Source: Acidobacteriaceae bacterium (GTDB taxonomy: Bacteria > Acidobacteriota > Terriglobia > Terriglobales > Acidobacteriaceae). From it: 33,332 nt of DNA. The DNA lies in contig PLSB01000052.1 in assembly GCA_003165005.1 (NCBI GenBank), forward strand, positions 1 to 33,332. The letters are read 5' to 3'. Shown piece by piece: positions 24,613 through 31,254 of the stretch; the first letter of the stretch is position 1; the number at the start of each line of letters is the position of its first letter. The position numbers and the translations under genes are program-made. Below the pieces are notes generated by a model. That model did not search any database, was not told where the DNA came from, and saw only the letters and a program-made list of their open reading frames with translations.

Positions 24613-25383
24613 CTACGAGCCATACAGCCTGTGCTCGGCGATGTAATCGCGAACCGCCGCCGGGACAAGATCGGCTCCCGCCGCCGCGCCGACGCGAGCA
24701 GCCTGCATCTGCGCGCGAATTTCCGACGCGCTGATCCCGACATTCAGTCCGGGCAGCACGTAGAACGGCATGCGCTTCCCGGACTCATTCACCAGGACAA
24801 AGGCGCGCACCTCAATGCCGGCTTCTGTGCTCTCTCCTGCCTGCGCCGGCTCCAGCGCAAGCCCTGCCGGCAAGGCATTCGTCAGGCCCTCCAACGGCTG
24901 CCCCGGCCGCGAGGCCACGATCAACGGCGCGGCAAAAGGGATCTCCGCGGCGCGATGCCAGTGGCGCAGCCCGAAAAACGAGTCCGCGCCCAACAGGCAA
25001 AAGAGCCTGCTGCACGGCGCAAGAGAGCCGCGCAAGCTTTCCAGCGTGTCGATCGTGTAGTTGGGCGTCGATTTGCGGCCGTCCGCCGGCCTGGGCGCGT
25101 CCGCGAGCGAGACCTCGAAGCCCGGTTCGCCCGCAATCGCCAGGCGCGTCATAGCCAGCCGGTCCTCAAAACTCGCAGCCGATCCCTCCGGCTTCAGCGG
25201 CTGCATGCCTACCGGCGCAAACAGCACCGCATCCAGCGCAAAGGCCGCGCGGGCCGCGCGCGCCACGGCTAAATGGCCCAGATGCGGCGGATCGAAACTG
25301 CCGCCAAAGAAGGCTACGCGCGATCCGCCGCTCCCAAGCGCCTCGCCGCTGCGCGCAGATCCGCCTTTGCCGGGCTGGTTCAT
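24613..25383 (-). CDS. nadD: Nicotinate-nucleotide adenylyltransferase
   Basis: NadD joins nicotinate mononucleotide to AMP from ATP in NAD synthesis. The 256-residue protein has the nucleotidyltransferase motif FFGGSFDPPHLGHLAVARAA (about 25-44), the middle motif NYTIDTLESL with LLGADSFFGL, and the C-terminal ISASEIRAQM in place of the usual ISSTxIR. About 21 residues rich in Gly and Ser precede the first strand, so the true start could be a little downstream, though no better ATG exists. It is transcribed ahead of rsfS and divergent from the VKOR-like gene. TACGAT lies 6 bases before the ATG, which hints at a leaderless start. Confidence 0.95.
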   Translation of the reverse strand: MNQPGKGGSARSGEALGSGGSRVAFFGGSFDPPHLGHLAVARAARAAFALDAVLFAPVGMQPLKPEGSAASFEDRLAMTRLAIAGEPGFEVSLADAPRPADGRKSTPNYTIDTLESLRGSLAPCSRLFCLLGADSFFGLRHWHRAAEIPFAAPLIVASRPGQPLEGLTNALPAGLALEPAQAGESTEAGIEVRAFVLVNESGKRMPFYVLPGLNVGISASEIRAQMQAARVGAAAGADLVPAAVRDYIAEHRLYGS

Positions 25384-25467
25384 GGCTTCATCGTATCGCG
25401 CCGGCCGCGAAGCCCACAGAATCCGGGATCGAGCGCGGCAGGCTCACCCGCCCCTTGCGTCATCGTC

Positions 25468-25473
25468 TAAAAT
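25468..25473 (+). promoter_or_regulatory. TAAAAT -10-like box upstream of the VKOR-like gene
   Basis: TAAAAT lies 37 bases before the ATG at 25511. No convincing -35 accompanies it. The same box precedes the ABHD18-like gene (26066-26071) and glyA (31243-31248), which supports it as a genuine -10 form in this genome. Confidence 0.4.
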
Positions 25474-25510
25474 CGTAGCCAGGATCGAATCTCCGATCGG
25501 CCCACCTACT

Positions 25511-25936
25511 ATGCGCTATCTTCTTGTTTGTCTCTCTCTCGCCGGCGTCCTTGTTTCTGCGCTGACATTGCCCCTTCACTACTCCACCGCCACCGAGCCC
25601 TGCGACATCAACGCGCACTGGGATTGCGGCACCGTGAATCACAGCAGCTTCTCTGTGGTCGCCCACGTACCGGTCGCCATCCTCGGCATCGCCGGGTACC
25701 TGCTGCTCGGCTGTCTCAGCCTCGCACGCCAGCGTTTCCTGACATTCCTCGTGGCGTCCTTGGGATTTCTCTTCGCGTTCCGCCTTTCCATGATTGAGCA
25801 ATACGGCCTCGGCGTCTGGTGCCTCTATTGCGCCATATCGCAGGCCATCATCGCATTTACCCTGCTGTTCAGCCTCGCCTGGTTTACGGCCGAGTATATC
25901 GCGCTCAAGCGTGCCGCGCGCGAAGTCAGCCCTTAG
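25511..25936 (+). CDS. Vitamin K epoxide reductase (VKOR)-family membrane protein
   Basis: This 141-residue inner-membrane protein has four hydrophobic segments (about 3-20, 50-68, 75-92 and 100-125). It carries the VKOR cysteine set: a periplasmic pair in CDINAHWDC and the redox pair CLYC before the last helix. Bacterial VKOR re-oxidises a DsbA-like partner with quinone as acceptor, so it supports disulfide formation in the envelope. The start at 25511 places the first membrane segment at the N-terminus; longer upstream frames are Arg-rich and overlap nadD on the other strand. No Shine-Dalgarno is visible. No thioredoxin-fold partner is fused to it or encoded next to it in this window. Confidence 0.9.
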   Translation: MRYLLVCLSLAGVLVSALTLPLHYSTATEPCDINAHWDCGTVNHSSFSVVAHVPVAILGIAGYLLLGCLSLARQRFLTFLVASLGFLFAFRLSMIEQYGLGVWCLYCAISQAIIAFTLLFSLAWFTAEYIALKRAAREVSP

Positions 25937-26040
25937 CGCCACAGTTGTAGATCGAGGCTTTTGGAGGGAGCAGGGGGCTTCAGCCCCCTGAAACAGGGCC
26001 AATTTGCGGGGCCTTCAGGCCCGGGCCTTTGTCGCCTTTC
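25937..26040 (+). repeat. Paired-hairpin intergenic repeat, copy 2
   Basis: This is the second copy of the element at 20578-20690, starting directly after the VKOR stop. Its hairpins are CAGGGGGC-TTCA-GCCCCCTG (25971-25990) and GGGCC-TTCA-GGCCC (26009-26022). The first stem differs from copy 1 at one base pair, changed on both sides. Confidence 0.78.
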
Positions 26041-26065
26041 TTGGTCCCTGCCTTTCTCCCGCTGA

Positions 26066-26071
26066 TAAAAT
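26066..26071 (+). promoter_or_regulatory. TAAAAT -10-like box before the ABHD18-like gene
   Basis: TAAAAT lies 12 bases before ATG 26084. TTGGTC at 26041-26046 could be the -35 with a long 19-base spacer. The predicted mRNA leader would be only a few bases. Confidence 0.45.
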
Positions 26072-26083
26072 CGAGTCAGATTC

Positions 26084-27367
26084 ATGTTCACAGACTGGTA
26101 CGCGCGTTGGATGTACGAGTGGGAAACGCGGCTGACGACGCGCGACGAAAATCGCGTGGTGCGGCCGCTGGAGTGGGGCTTCGAGTGGATCGTGCCCTTC
26201 CTCGAGGCGCATGGTTTTGGTTCCGTTGTGCCCGGCCCCGAAGTCGAGGGCGATCCTGCCGCCGCCGAGGCCGCGATGACGCGCATCAACCAGCTCCTCA
26301 TCCGCCACAGCCAGTCTTTTTTTGGCTATGAGCGGCCTACGGATTTTCGGCTTGAGGAGCGCCATCCGCGGCTCTTCCCCACCAACGTTCGCCCGGAAAC
26401 CCTCGCCCAGGATGCCGCGCTGAAGCGTCAGGCCGCCGAAGGCAAGCTCGCGCCCGCGCAGTATCTCCGCTTTACCTCGCCGGAGCGCACGCCGCATCCG
26501 GAAAACGACGTGGCCAACGCGCGCTGGTATCCCGCTCCCGTCCACAAGGATCCCACGCGGCCCAAACAGGCCATCGTGGTGCTGCCGCAATGGAACGCCG
26601 ACGGCTTCAGCCACAACTCGCTGTGCACGATCTTCAATCGCATGGGGGTCTCGGCGCTGCGTCTTTCCATGCCCTATCACGACATTCGCCGGCCTCAAGA
26701 ACTGGAGCGCTCGGACTACGCCGTCAGCGCCAACGTCGGCCGCAACATCTCCGCCTGCCGCCAGGCCGTGGTCGATATCCGCTGCTGCCTCGATTGGCTC
26801 GAAGAGCAGGGTTACGAGCACTTCGGCGTGCTGGGCACCAGTCTCGGCTCCTGCTATGCCTATCTGGCCAGCGCGCACGACGCACGGCTCAGGGTGAACG
26901 CCTTCAACCATGCGTCGACAGCTTTTGGGGATGTAGTTTGGACCGGGCAATCGACGCGCCACATCCGCCAGGCTGTGCAGGAGGCAGGTCTCACGCAGGA
27001 GCGCGTGCGCGCCCTATGGGCCGCCGTAAGCCCCGTGAGCTATTACGAGCAGTTCCGCGGACCCGAGGCCAACGGCGCCGGCAAAAACGTTCTCGTGGTC
27101 TACGCTAACTACGATCTGACATTCCCGCGCGAGTACTCGCTCAAGGTGGCCGACGCCTTCCGCCGCTCCGGCGTGCGCCACGAGATCCGCGTGCTGCCCT
27201 GCGGCCACTACACCACCGGCGAAAGCCCCTACAAATTCATCGACGGCTGGTACATGGGCTGGTTCGTCTATCGCGCCTTCAAGGCGCTGCGGGAAGAGAA
27301 AGCGTCGCGCGCCAGCTCGGAGGCGACGCATTCAAGCGGCGTCGAGGAAGAGGCGCTTTCGCGCTAG
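26084..27367 (+). CDS. ABHD18-like alpha/beta hydrolase
   Basis: This is a 427-residue alpha/beta hydrolase with no signal peptide. The nucleophile elbow is GTSLGS in FGVLGTSLGSCYAYLAS. The likely acid is the Asp in YANYDLTFPREY, and the catalytic His is in LPCGHYTTGESPYKF. The N-terminal region, with WYARWMYEWETRL and PLEWGFEWI, resembles the ABHD18/DUF2048 family, which is present in animals and many bacteria and poorly characterised. The substrate is unknown; an ester or lipid is most likely. The C-terminal 30 residues are polar and probably disordered. The TAG stop directly abuts a MITE-like repeat. It may share regulation with the VKOR-like gene upstream, but a repeat and a separate promoter-like box lie between them. 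Confidence 0.85.
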   Translation: MFTDWYARWMYEWETRLTTRDENRVVRPLEWGFEWIVPFLEAHGFGSVVPGPEVEGDPAAAEAAMTRINQLLIRHSQSFFGYERPTDFRLEERHPRLFPTNVRPETLAQDAALKRQAAEGKLAPAQYLRFTSPERTPHPENDVANARWYPAPVHKDPTRPKQAIVVLPQWNADGFSHNSLCTIFNRMGVSALRLSMPYHDIRRPQELERSDYAVSANVGRNISACRQAVVDIRCCLDWLEEQGYEHFGVLGTSLGSCYAYLASAHDARLRVNAFNHASTAFGDVVWTGQSTRHIRQAVQEAGLTQERVRALWAAVSPVSYYEQFRGPEANGAGKNVLVVYANYDLTFPREYSLKVADAFRRSGVRHEIRVLPCGHYTTGESPYKFIDGWYMGWFVYRAFKALREEKASRASSEATHSSGVEEEALSR

Positions 27368-27479
27368 GTCTCCGACCGCTTAATTCTGTACGAATTCCGT
27401 GCCCCATCCTTTCGCCTCTTTCCTGGCGAAAGGGTGGGATACCGCGAAAGCCAGGGGACGAATTCATGCGGTCAGAAAC
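27368..27479. mobile_element. MITE-like palindromic element, copy 2, filling a convergent gene gap
   Basis: This 112-bp element begins right after the TAG of the hydrolase gene and ends right before the TAG (minus strand) of the M23 peptidase gene. Its ends are inverted repeats: GTCTCCGACCGCTTAATTC at the left and the complement of GTTTCTGACCGCATGAATTC at the right, with 16 of 20 positions matching. A central hairpin, CCTTTCGCC-8 nt-GGCGAAAGG, could end transcription in both directions. It aligns over about 100 bp with 15533-15643. Confidence 0.8.
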
Positions 27480-28394
27480 CTAGCGCACGGCGCTCAAATC
27501 CATCTGCAACAGTTTCGCAGGATCGAGATACGCATTCTGCCAGCGCACGGCCCAGTGCAGGTGCGGCCCGGTCACGCGTCCCGTAGCGCCGCTCAACCCA
27601 ATGGGCTCGCCCACGTCCACATGCTGCCCCTCGCGCACGTCGATGCGGCTCAGGTGCATGGAGATCGTGTAGAGACCCAGGCCGTGGTCGATGACCACGC
27701 AGTTGCCCTCGTAGTAGAGCGGCCGGGCCAGCACCACCACGCCGCTGTTTCCCGCGCGCACCACCGTCCCCGTCGCCGCGCGAAAATCCATCCCCTTGTG
27801 CACGCTCGCGAGCTGGCCGTTGAAGACGCGCCGCGTGCCGAAACTATCGGTCGGTGGCGCATCGACCGGCGCGCGAAAATCGCCCGACCACAGCGGCTGC
27901 GGGGCGCTCTCCGCAAAGACCCGTTTCTTGAGCTCGATCTCGGCTTCGATCCTCTTCAGTGCTTCCGGTCCCGGCGCTACGAACTTGGGCGCCACGGTGA
28001 GCGTGCCGGTGCGGTAGTGCGCCTCGTGAATTTCAATGCTGCGGCTCAGGTCAATTGGTTTCGGCGTGGCCGTGCCGCCGCCATCTTCCGGCACAACTCT
28101 AATCCGAAGGATAGAAGGGCCCACGGCCCCTTCCACATCCACGCCCGTCAGCGCATACCGCGCCTGTCCGTCGCGCCCGCGAAAAAACGCGAGCTTCTCT
28201 CCCAGCCACTCGCCCTCAAGCGTTGCGCCGGCCGGTGCGGCCACGCGAATCAGCTCCGGCGAACCCGCCTCCACCTCGGCCGGAGCGAGCGTCACGGCGG
28301 GCGTCTGCGCGCGCGCCGGAATCGCCGCCGCCACGCTTGCCCAAAGCACCAGAACGGAAGATCGAAGCCATAAGCCCGGCCAGTAAACTTGCAT
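27480..28394 (-). CDS. M23 (LytM-type) peptidase, exported
   Basis: This is a 304-residue zinc peptidase. The N-terminal signal peptide (1-30) ends near PARAQT. A strand-rich domain (about 31-120) looks Ig-like and is followed by a short helical link. The LytM domain (about 175-290) has HKGMD with the first His and Asp ligands, and the H-x-H ligand pair HLHW in TGPHLHWAVRW. YTISMHLSRIDVREGQHVDVG is the expected core spacing. With all ligands present it is predicted to be active, cutting peptide cross-links in peptidoglycan. LytM proteins lacking them act instead as amidase activators. The gene ends against the MITE-like element. Confidence 0.92.
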   Translation of the reverse strand: MQVYWPGLWLRSSVLVLWASVAAAIPARAQTPAVTLAPAEVEAGSPELIRVAAPAGATLEGEWLGEKLAFFRGRDGQARYALTGVDVEGAVGPSILRIRVVPEDGGGTATPKPIDLSRSIEIHEAHYRTGTLTVAPKFVAPGPEALKRIEAEIELKKRVFAESAPQPLWSGDFRAPVDAPPTDSFGTRRVFNGQLASVHKGMDFRAATGTVVRAGNSGVVVLARPLYYEGNCVVIDHGLGLYTISMHLSRIDVREGQHVDVGEPIGLSGATGRVTGPHLHWAVRWQNAYLDPAKLLQMDLSAVR

Positions 28395-28426
28395 GGACCT
28401 CAGGATAGCGGAGATTTCCGGTCTCC

Positions 28427-29048
28427 ACAGGCTGCGGAAAAACTCTTGCTGAGCGGCGAAACGCGAGGGGGCACGACTTCAGAGCTTGCTAAAAAAACCT
28501 GCAAGCGAGACAAAACGCGAAAAGGCACGAGTTTACTCGTGCCGTAACCGATTCAAAACCGGTGCCGGGCTTTACAGGCTGCGGAAAAACTCTGCAAGTT
28601 GGACGAAACGTGAAAGGGCACGACTTCAGTCGTGCCGTAACCGCAGCAAAATGAGTGAGGGGCTTTACAGGCTGCGGAAAAACTCGTTCAGCAAGAAGCT
28701 TTGTAACAGGGCACGAGTTTACTCGTGCCGCAAACGCCGCAAAATGAAGGACGGGCTTTAGCCCCTGCGGGTGCCCCGCTCAAGAATTCGCTTGCTGTTC
28801 TCCGTTTTTCCGCAGCCTGTTTAGCCCCTGCGAGAGCTCCCCTCAGGAATTCGTTCGCTGTTCGCCGTTTTTCCGCAGCCTATTTAGCCCCCGCAGGAGT
28901 TTCGCGCGACGAATCGCGACTTGGTCCCCCCTTTTTCAGCAAGCTGTTCAGTCGTGCCGCAAGTGCCGCAGAATGTGCGTGGGTTTTAGCCCCTGCGGGT
29001 GCTTTCCTCAAGAATTCGTCCGCTGTTCGCCGTTTTTCCGCAGCCTGT
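28427..29048. repeat. Mosaic cluster of palindromic repeats
   Basis: Three direct copies of ACAGGCTGCGGAAAAACTC (28427, 28574 and 28667) are followed by three inverted copies (28804-28820, 28866-28882 and 29031-29048). TTYA-loop hairpins sit between the direct copies: GGCACGAG-TTTA-CTCGTGCC at 28524-28543, GGCACGAC-TTCA-GTCGTGCC at 28617-28636, and a second GAG/CTC form at 28710-28729. The inverted half is made of units of about 62-66 bp starting TTTAGCCCCTGCG and containing AGAATTCG or GGAATTCG (28755-28820, 28820-28882 and 28984-29048). Half hairpins at 28470 and 28949 mark broken copies. Open frames across this block are products of the repeats. Confidence 0.85.
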
Positions 29049-29520
29049 GTACCCATCGCGCGCTCGGGGACCTGTTAGGCCATCCTCCTCGAGCCGGCCA
29101 GGACCGCCGGCTTGTGCCTTCGGGACAAGGACATTTCCAGCCGCAAACGCCCTCCAGGAAGTTGCCCCAAAGTGGAAATAAAGGGGAATTTCCCTTGCAA
29201 ATGATTGCGCAATCGTTTGTGGACGTTTTTGTAACTTATTGATTTAACACGTAATCGTTTTGGCACGCAAAGTGCTTATGTCAAGGGTGCCTGAAGTTTT
29301 AGAAGGCGGGGCGAGTTGTCTGCGCCCCATGTGGAACTTGCGCCGTTGCCGTTCTGCCTAAGTCCCTTTTCTCCGGATTGGTTGATCGCTCGTTGGGAAT
29401 ATCCGCGGTTTTGGCTCTTCGGTTCGAATCAAGTGCGCAAGTAAACGATAGGAACGGCCCCTTGGGCCAAAGCTAGAGCGCTCCGCCCGCGAGGGTGAGC
29501 CTCGGAGGTTAAGGAAAATC
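29049..29520 (+). promoter_or_regulatory. Long leader and control region of the PEP-CTERM gene
   Basis: No gene is visible here. After the repeat cluster the DNA becomes A/T-richer near 29175-29260. It includes a 12-bp palindrome GATTGCGCAATC (29203-29214), placed about 48 bases before the sigma-54 promoter, where an activator site would be expected. From the predicted transcript start near 29287 the leader is about 234 bases. It can form hairpins GGGGCG-9 nt-CGCCCC (about 29309-29329), GGCCC-CTT-GGGCC (about 29457-29469) and CGAGG-GTGAG-CCTCG (about 29490-29504). The last one reaches the ribosome site. Confidence 0.5.
29260..29277 (+). promoter_or_regulatory. Sigma-54 (-24/-12) promoter
   Basis: TTGGCACGCAAAGTGCTT contains TGGCAC with GG at 29262-29263 and GC at 29274-29275, exactly 10 bases apart as sigma-54 RNA polymerase requires. 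It faces the PEP-CTERM gene. PEP-CTERM genes in other bacteria are known to depend on RpoN with the PrsK/PrsR pair, so the match fits its context. Confidence 0.75.
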
Positions 29521-30141
29521 ATGAAGAAGATCACAACTGTTGTAATCGCATTGGCAATGGCCCTTGCGATTGTCCCGGCCGCCATGGCCACCACTCTGTG
29601 CTCAGCGGACGTCTCGGCAATTACCAGCAGCACGGTTTGCGGGGAGGGCAGCTACACCTTCACGTTCCTTGGTGTCAGTCCTGCCGGCGATTTAAGCTTC
29701 AACTCATTTGCCACCCGGGGCTTAGGGAACTCCGCCAACCTGGGTTTTTCGGTGACCGCCGCTACCTTGCCCGTAGACGTCAACGTGGCTTATGAGGTAC
29801 AGGGTCCGGCTGGCCTATACACGATTGACAACAGCTTCCTCGGCACGGGGCATATCACGGAAATCGCTTGCACTGTGAGCCCGATTTTGGGCTGCCCCAC
29901 AGGCGACCTGCTGGCCGATATCTACAACACTAGCGGCTCTAACATGTCGGCGACCTTCGCTTCAAGCGGCACCTTCTATATTGACAAGGACGCCTATGAC
30001 GCGACCTACAGCGAGTTTAATGACAGCATCGATACCGCTCCAGAGCCCTCGTCGCTGGTGCTGCTCGGCACGGGTCTGGCGGGAGCAGCGTTCCTGCTCT
30101 TCCGCCGCAACCGGACCGCACGCGCCGGCTCCGCTGCTTAA
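29521..30141 (+). CDS. PEP-CTERM sorting-signal exported protein
   Basis: This 206-residue surface protein has a signal peptide at 1-23 (ending AAMA). The central strand-rich domain has four Cys (27, 40, 117 and 125) that could form two disulfides. The C-terminus is a classic exosortase signal: PEPSS, a hydrophobic helix LVLLGTGLAGAAFLLF, then RRNRTAR. An exosortase (EpsH-type) would cleave at PEP and move the protein to the surface or exopolysaccharide. No exosortase gene is in this window. GGAGG (29504-29508) and AAGGA (29511-29515) precede the ATG. The sigma-54 promoter upstream suggests control by a PrsR-like activator. I do not recognise the domain, so function beyond sorting is unknown. 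Confidence 0.92.
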   Translation: MKKITTVVIALAMALAIVPAAMATTLCSADVSAITSSTVCGEGSYTFTFLGVSPAGDLSFNSFATRGLGNSANLGFSVTAATLPVDVNVAYEVQGPAGLYTIDNSFLGTGHITEIACTVSPILGCPTGDLLADIYNTSGSNMSATFASSGTFYIDKDAYDATYSEFNDSIDTAPEPSSLVLLGTGLAGAAFLLFRRNRTARAGSAA

Positions 30142-30180
30142 GCTGCTGTAGCCAACAGCTCGGCAAGCTTCTTCATGATG

Positions 30181-30219
30181 GAAGCAGAAGGGGCGCATTT
30201 CCTGCGCCCCTTCTGCTTC
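30181..30219 (+). terminator. Perfect 17-bp stem-loop after the PEP-CTERM gene
   Basis: GAAGCAGAAGGGGCGCA (30181-30197) pairs fully with 30203-30219 across a 5-base loop. The following bases, TCCTACTTTTC, make a broken T-tract. It begins 39 bases after the stop and is the likely transcript end. Confidence 0.8.
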
Positions 30220-30544
30220 TCCTACTTTTCGTCAGTCCACCCGACTGTTCCCCAGTCCCGCATTGATCGCCAGTCTTGCCTGTGCCTTTGGCGCACGGCA
30301 TGGAGCGCGTCCAGAGCAACGCCGCTTTGCTGTCTCTATACGCCTGCAGACCCTGTTTTGGGGTCACTCCTGCCCATTGTCTCTCCTGACCCGCGTCGCA
30401 AGAAACAAGTTGTGCAGATTTCGCAACCCTTGCAACAAAAGCGGGACGCCACGCCTCGCGCAGATTCTTCCGCGGACGCATTGCAGTTTGCGGGCAACTT
30501 TCCCGCGAGTATTCGTATTCAATGCGGTCTCTGAAACAAGACTC
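30220..30544. other. Gene-free stretch between terminator and Sel1 gene end
   Basis: About 325 bases where I see no gene, repeat or clear hairpin. Open frames here are short, lack ribosome sites and resemble nothing known. It separates the ends of two convergent genes. Confidence 0.4.
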
Positions 30545-31147
30545 CTAATTGGCGCCGTCGGGCCGCGGATGCGCGGCCTTCCAAGCCGCCTCGCGATCCT
30601 CCACATCGGAGAGTTCGTCGGTGGTGATGCGCTCGCCGATCAACCGGCTATTGACGGCGTACTTTTCCTGGTTGGGTCCTTTCACGCTCGCGGCCAGGTC
30701 CAGCCAGAAATACGCCTCCACGTCGTCGTGAGGCACGCCCTGGCCCATCGAGTAGAGCAAGCCCAGCGTTGCCTGTGCAGTCGGATCGCCCTGATCGGCC
30801 GCCTTGCGGTACCATACGGCTGCCTGCTCCATATCGCGCGGAACGGTTCTGCCCCCGCCGTCGCGATAGAGCGCTGCCAGGTCCATCTCTCCGCCAATGT
30901 AGTTCTGATCCGCGGCTTTGCGGTACCACTTGAGTTCCTGCTGGTAGTCGTCCGCCATCCGCGACTTGTCGTGCTCGGTGGCGGCCGCCTGCGCGTACTC
31001 CTCGCCCACGGCTGCCTGGGCCGCAGGGTCGCCGGCATTCGCCCTGGCCAGCAAAGCCTGGTCAATCGCCACGCTTTGCGCCGCAGCAGGCAGCAGTATG
31101 CCGAGAAACACCGCCAGTGGAACCAAATGGTTGCCTTCAATCGACAC
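30545..31147 (-). CDS. Secreted Sel1-like repeat protein
   Basis: From GTG 31147 this is 200 residues with a signal peptide (VSIEGNHLVPLAVFLGILLP, cleaved near AAAQ). Helical Sel1-type repeats follow: DPAAQAAVGEEYAQ, ELKWYRKAADQNYIGGEMDLA, QAAVWYRKAADQGDPTAQATL and DDVEAYFWLDLAA. Sel1 repeats are solenoids used for protein contacts. The GTG is chosen because GAGG lies 5 bases upstream and it places the signal peptide at the N-terminus. ATG 31225 would add 26 residues and crowd the divergent glyA promoter. The C-terminal 40 residues are polar. The partner is unknown. Confidence 0.85.
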   Translation of the reverse strand: MSIEGNHLVPLAVFLGILLPAAAQSVAIDQALLARANAGDPAAQAAVGEEYAQAAATEHDKSRMADDYQQELKWYRKAADQNYIGGEMDLAALYRDGGGRTVPRDMEQAAVWYRKAADQGDPTAQATLGLLYSMGQGVPHDDVEAYFWLDLAASVKGPNQEKYAVNSRLIGERITTDELSDVEDREAAWKAAHPRPDGAN

Positions 31148-31242
31148 AAGCGCCTCGCAAACCTGCACCGCAGGGCCGGTGCTTCCAGTGTACGCAAATG
31201 GCCGCCCTCGCAGAAGTGGTTTCAACCAACCGGCGAACCAGC

Positions 31243-31248
31243 TAAAAT
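31243..31248 (+). promoter_or_regulatory. TAAAAT -10-like box immediately before glyA
   Basis: TAAAAT is followed by six bases and then the ATG at 31255, so transcription would begin at or next to the start codon. No Shine-Dalgarno is present. This predicts a leaderless glyA mRNA. Confidence 0.5.
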
Positions 31249-31254
31249 CTAACT

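Noticed and set aside
25061-25510. N-terminal extension of the VKOR-like frame
   Set aside because: It overlaps nadD on the other strand and would put 150 low-complexity residues before the first membrane segment.
28486-28761. Open frame of 91 codons with repeated YSCRNR and GLYRLRKNS segments
   Set aside because: It is a translation of the tandem palindromic repeats; its periodicity follows the DNA repeats and there is no ribosome site.
28725-29078. Open frame of 117 codons with repeated FSAACLAPA segments
   Set aside because: It is also made of the inverted repeat units and has no family resemblance.
29260-29292. Resemblance of GGCACGCAAAGTGC to a cyclic-di-GMP riboswitch start
   Set aside because: The rest of the GEMM core is missing, and the sigma-54 -24/-12 match explains the bases better.
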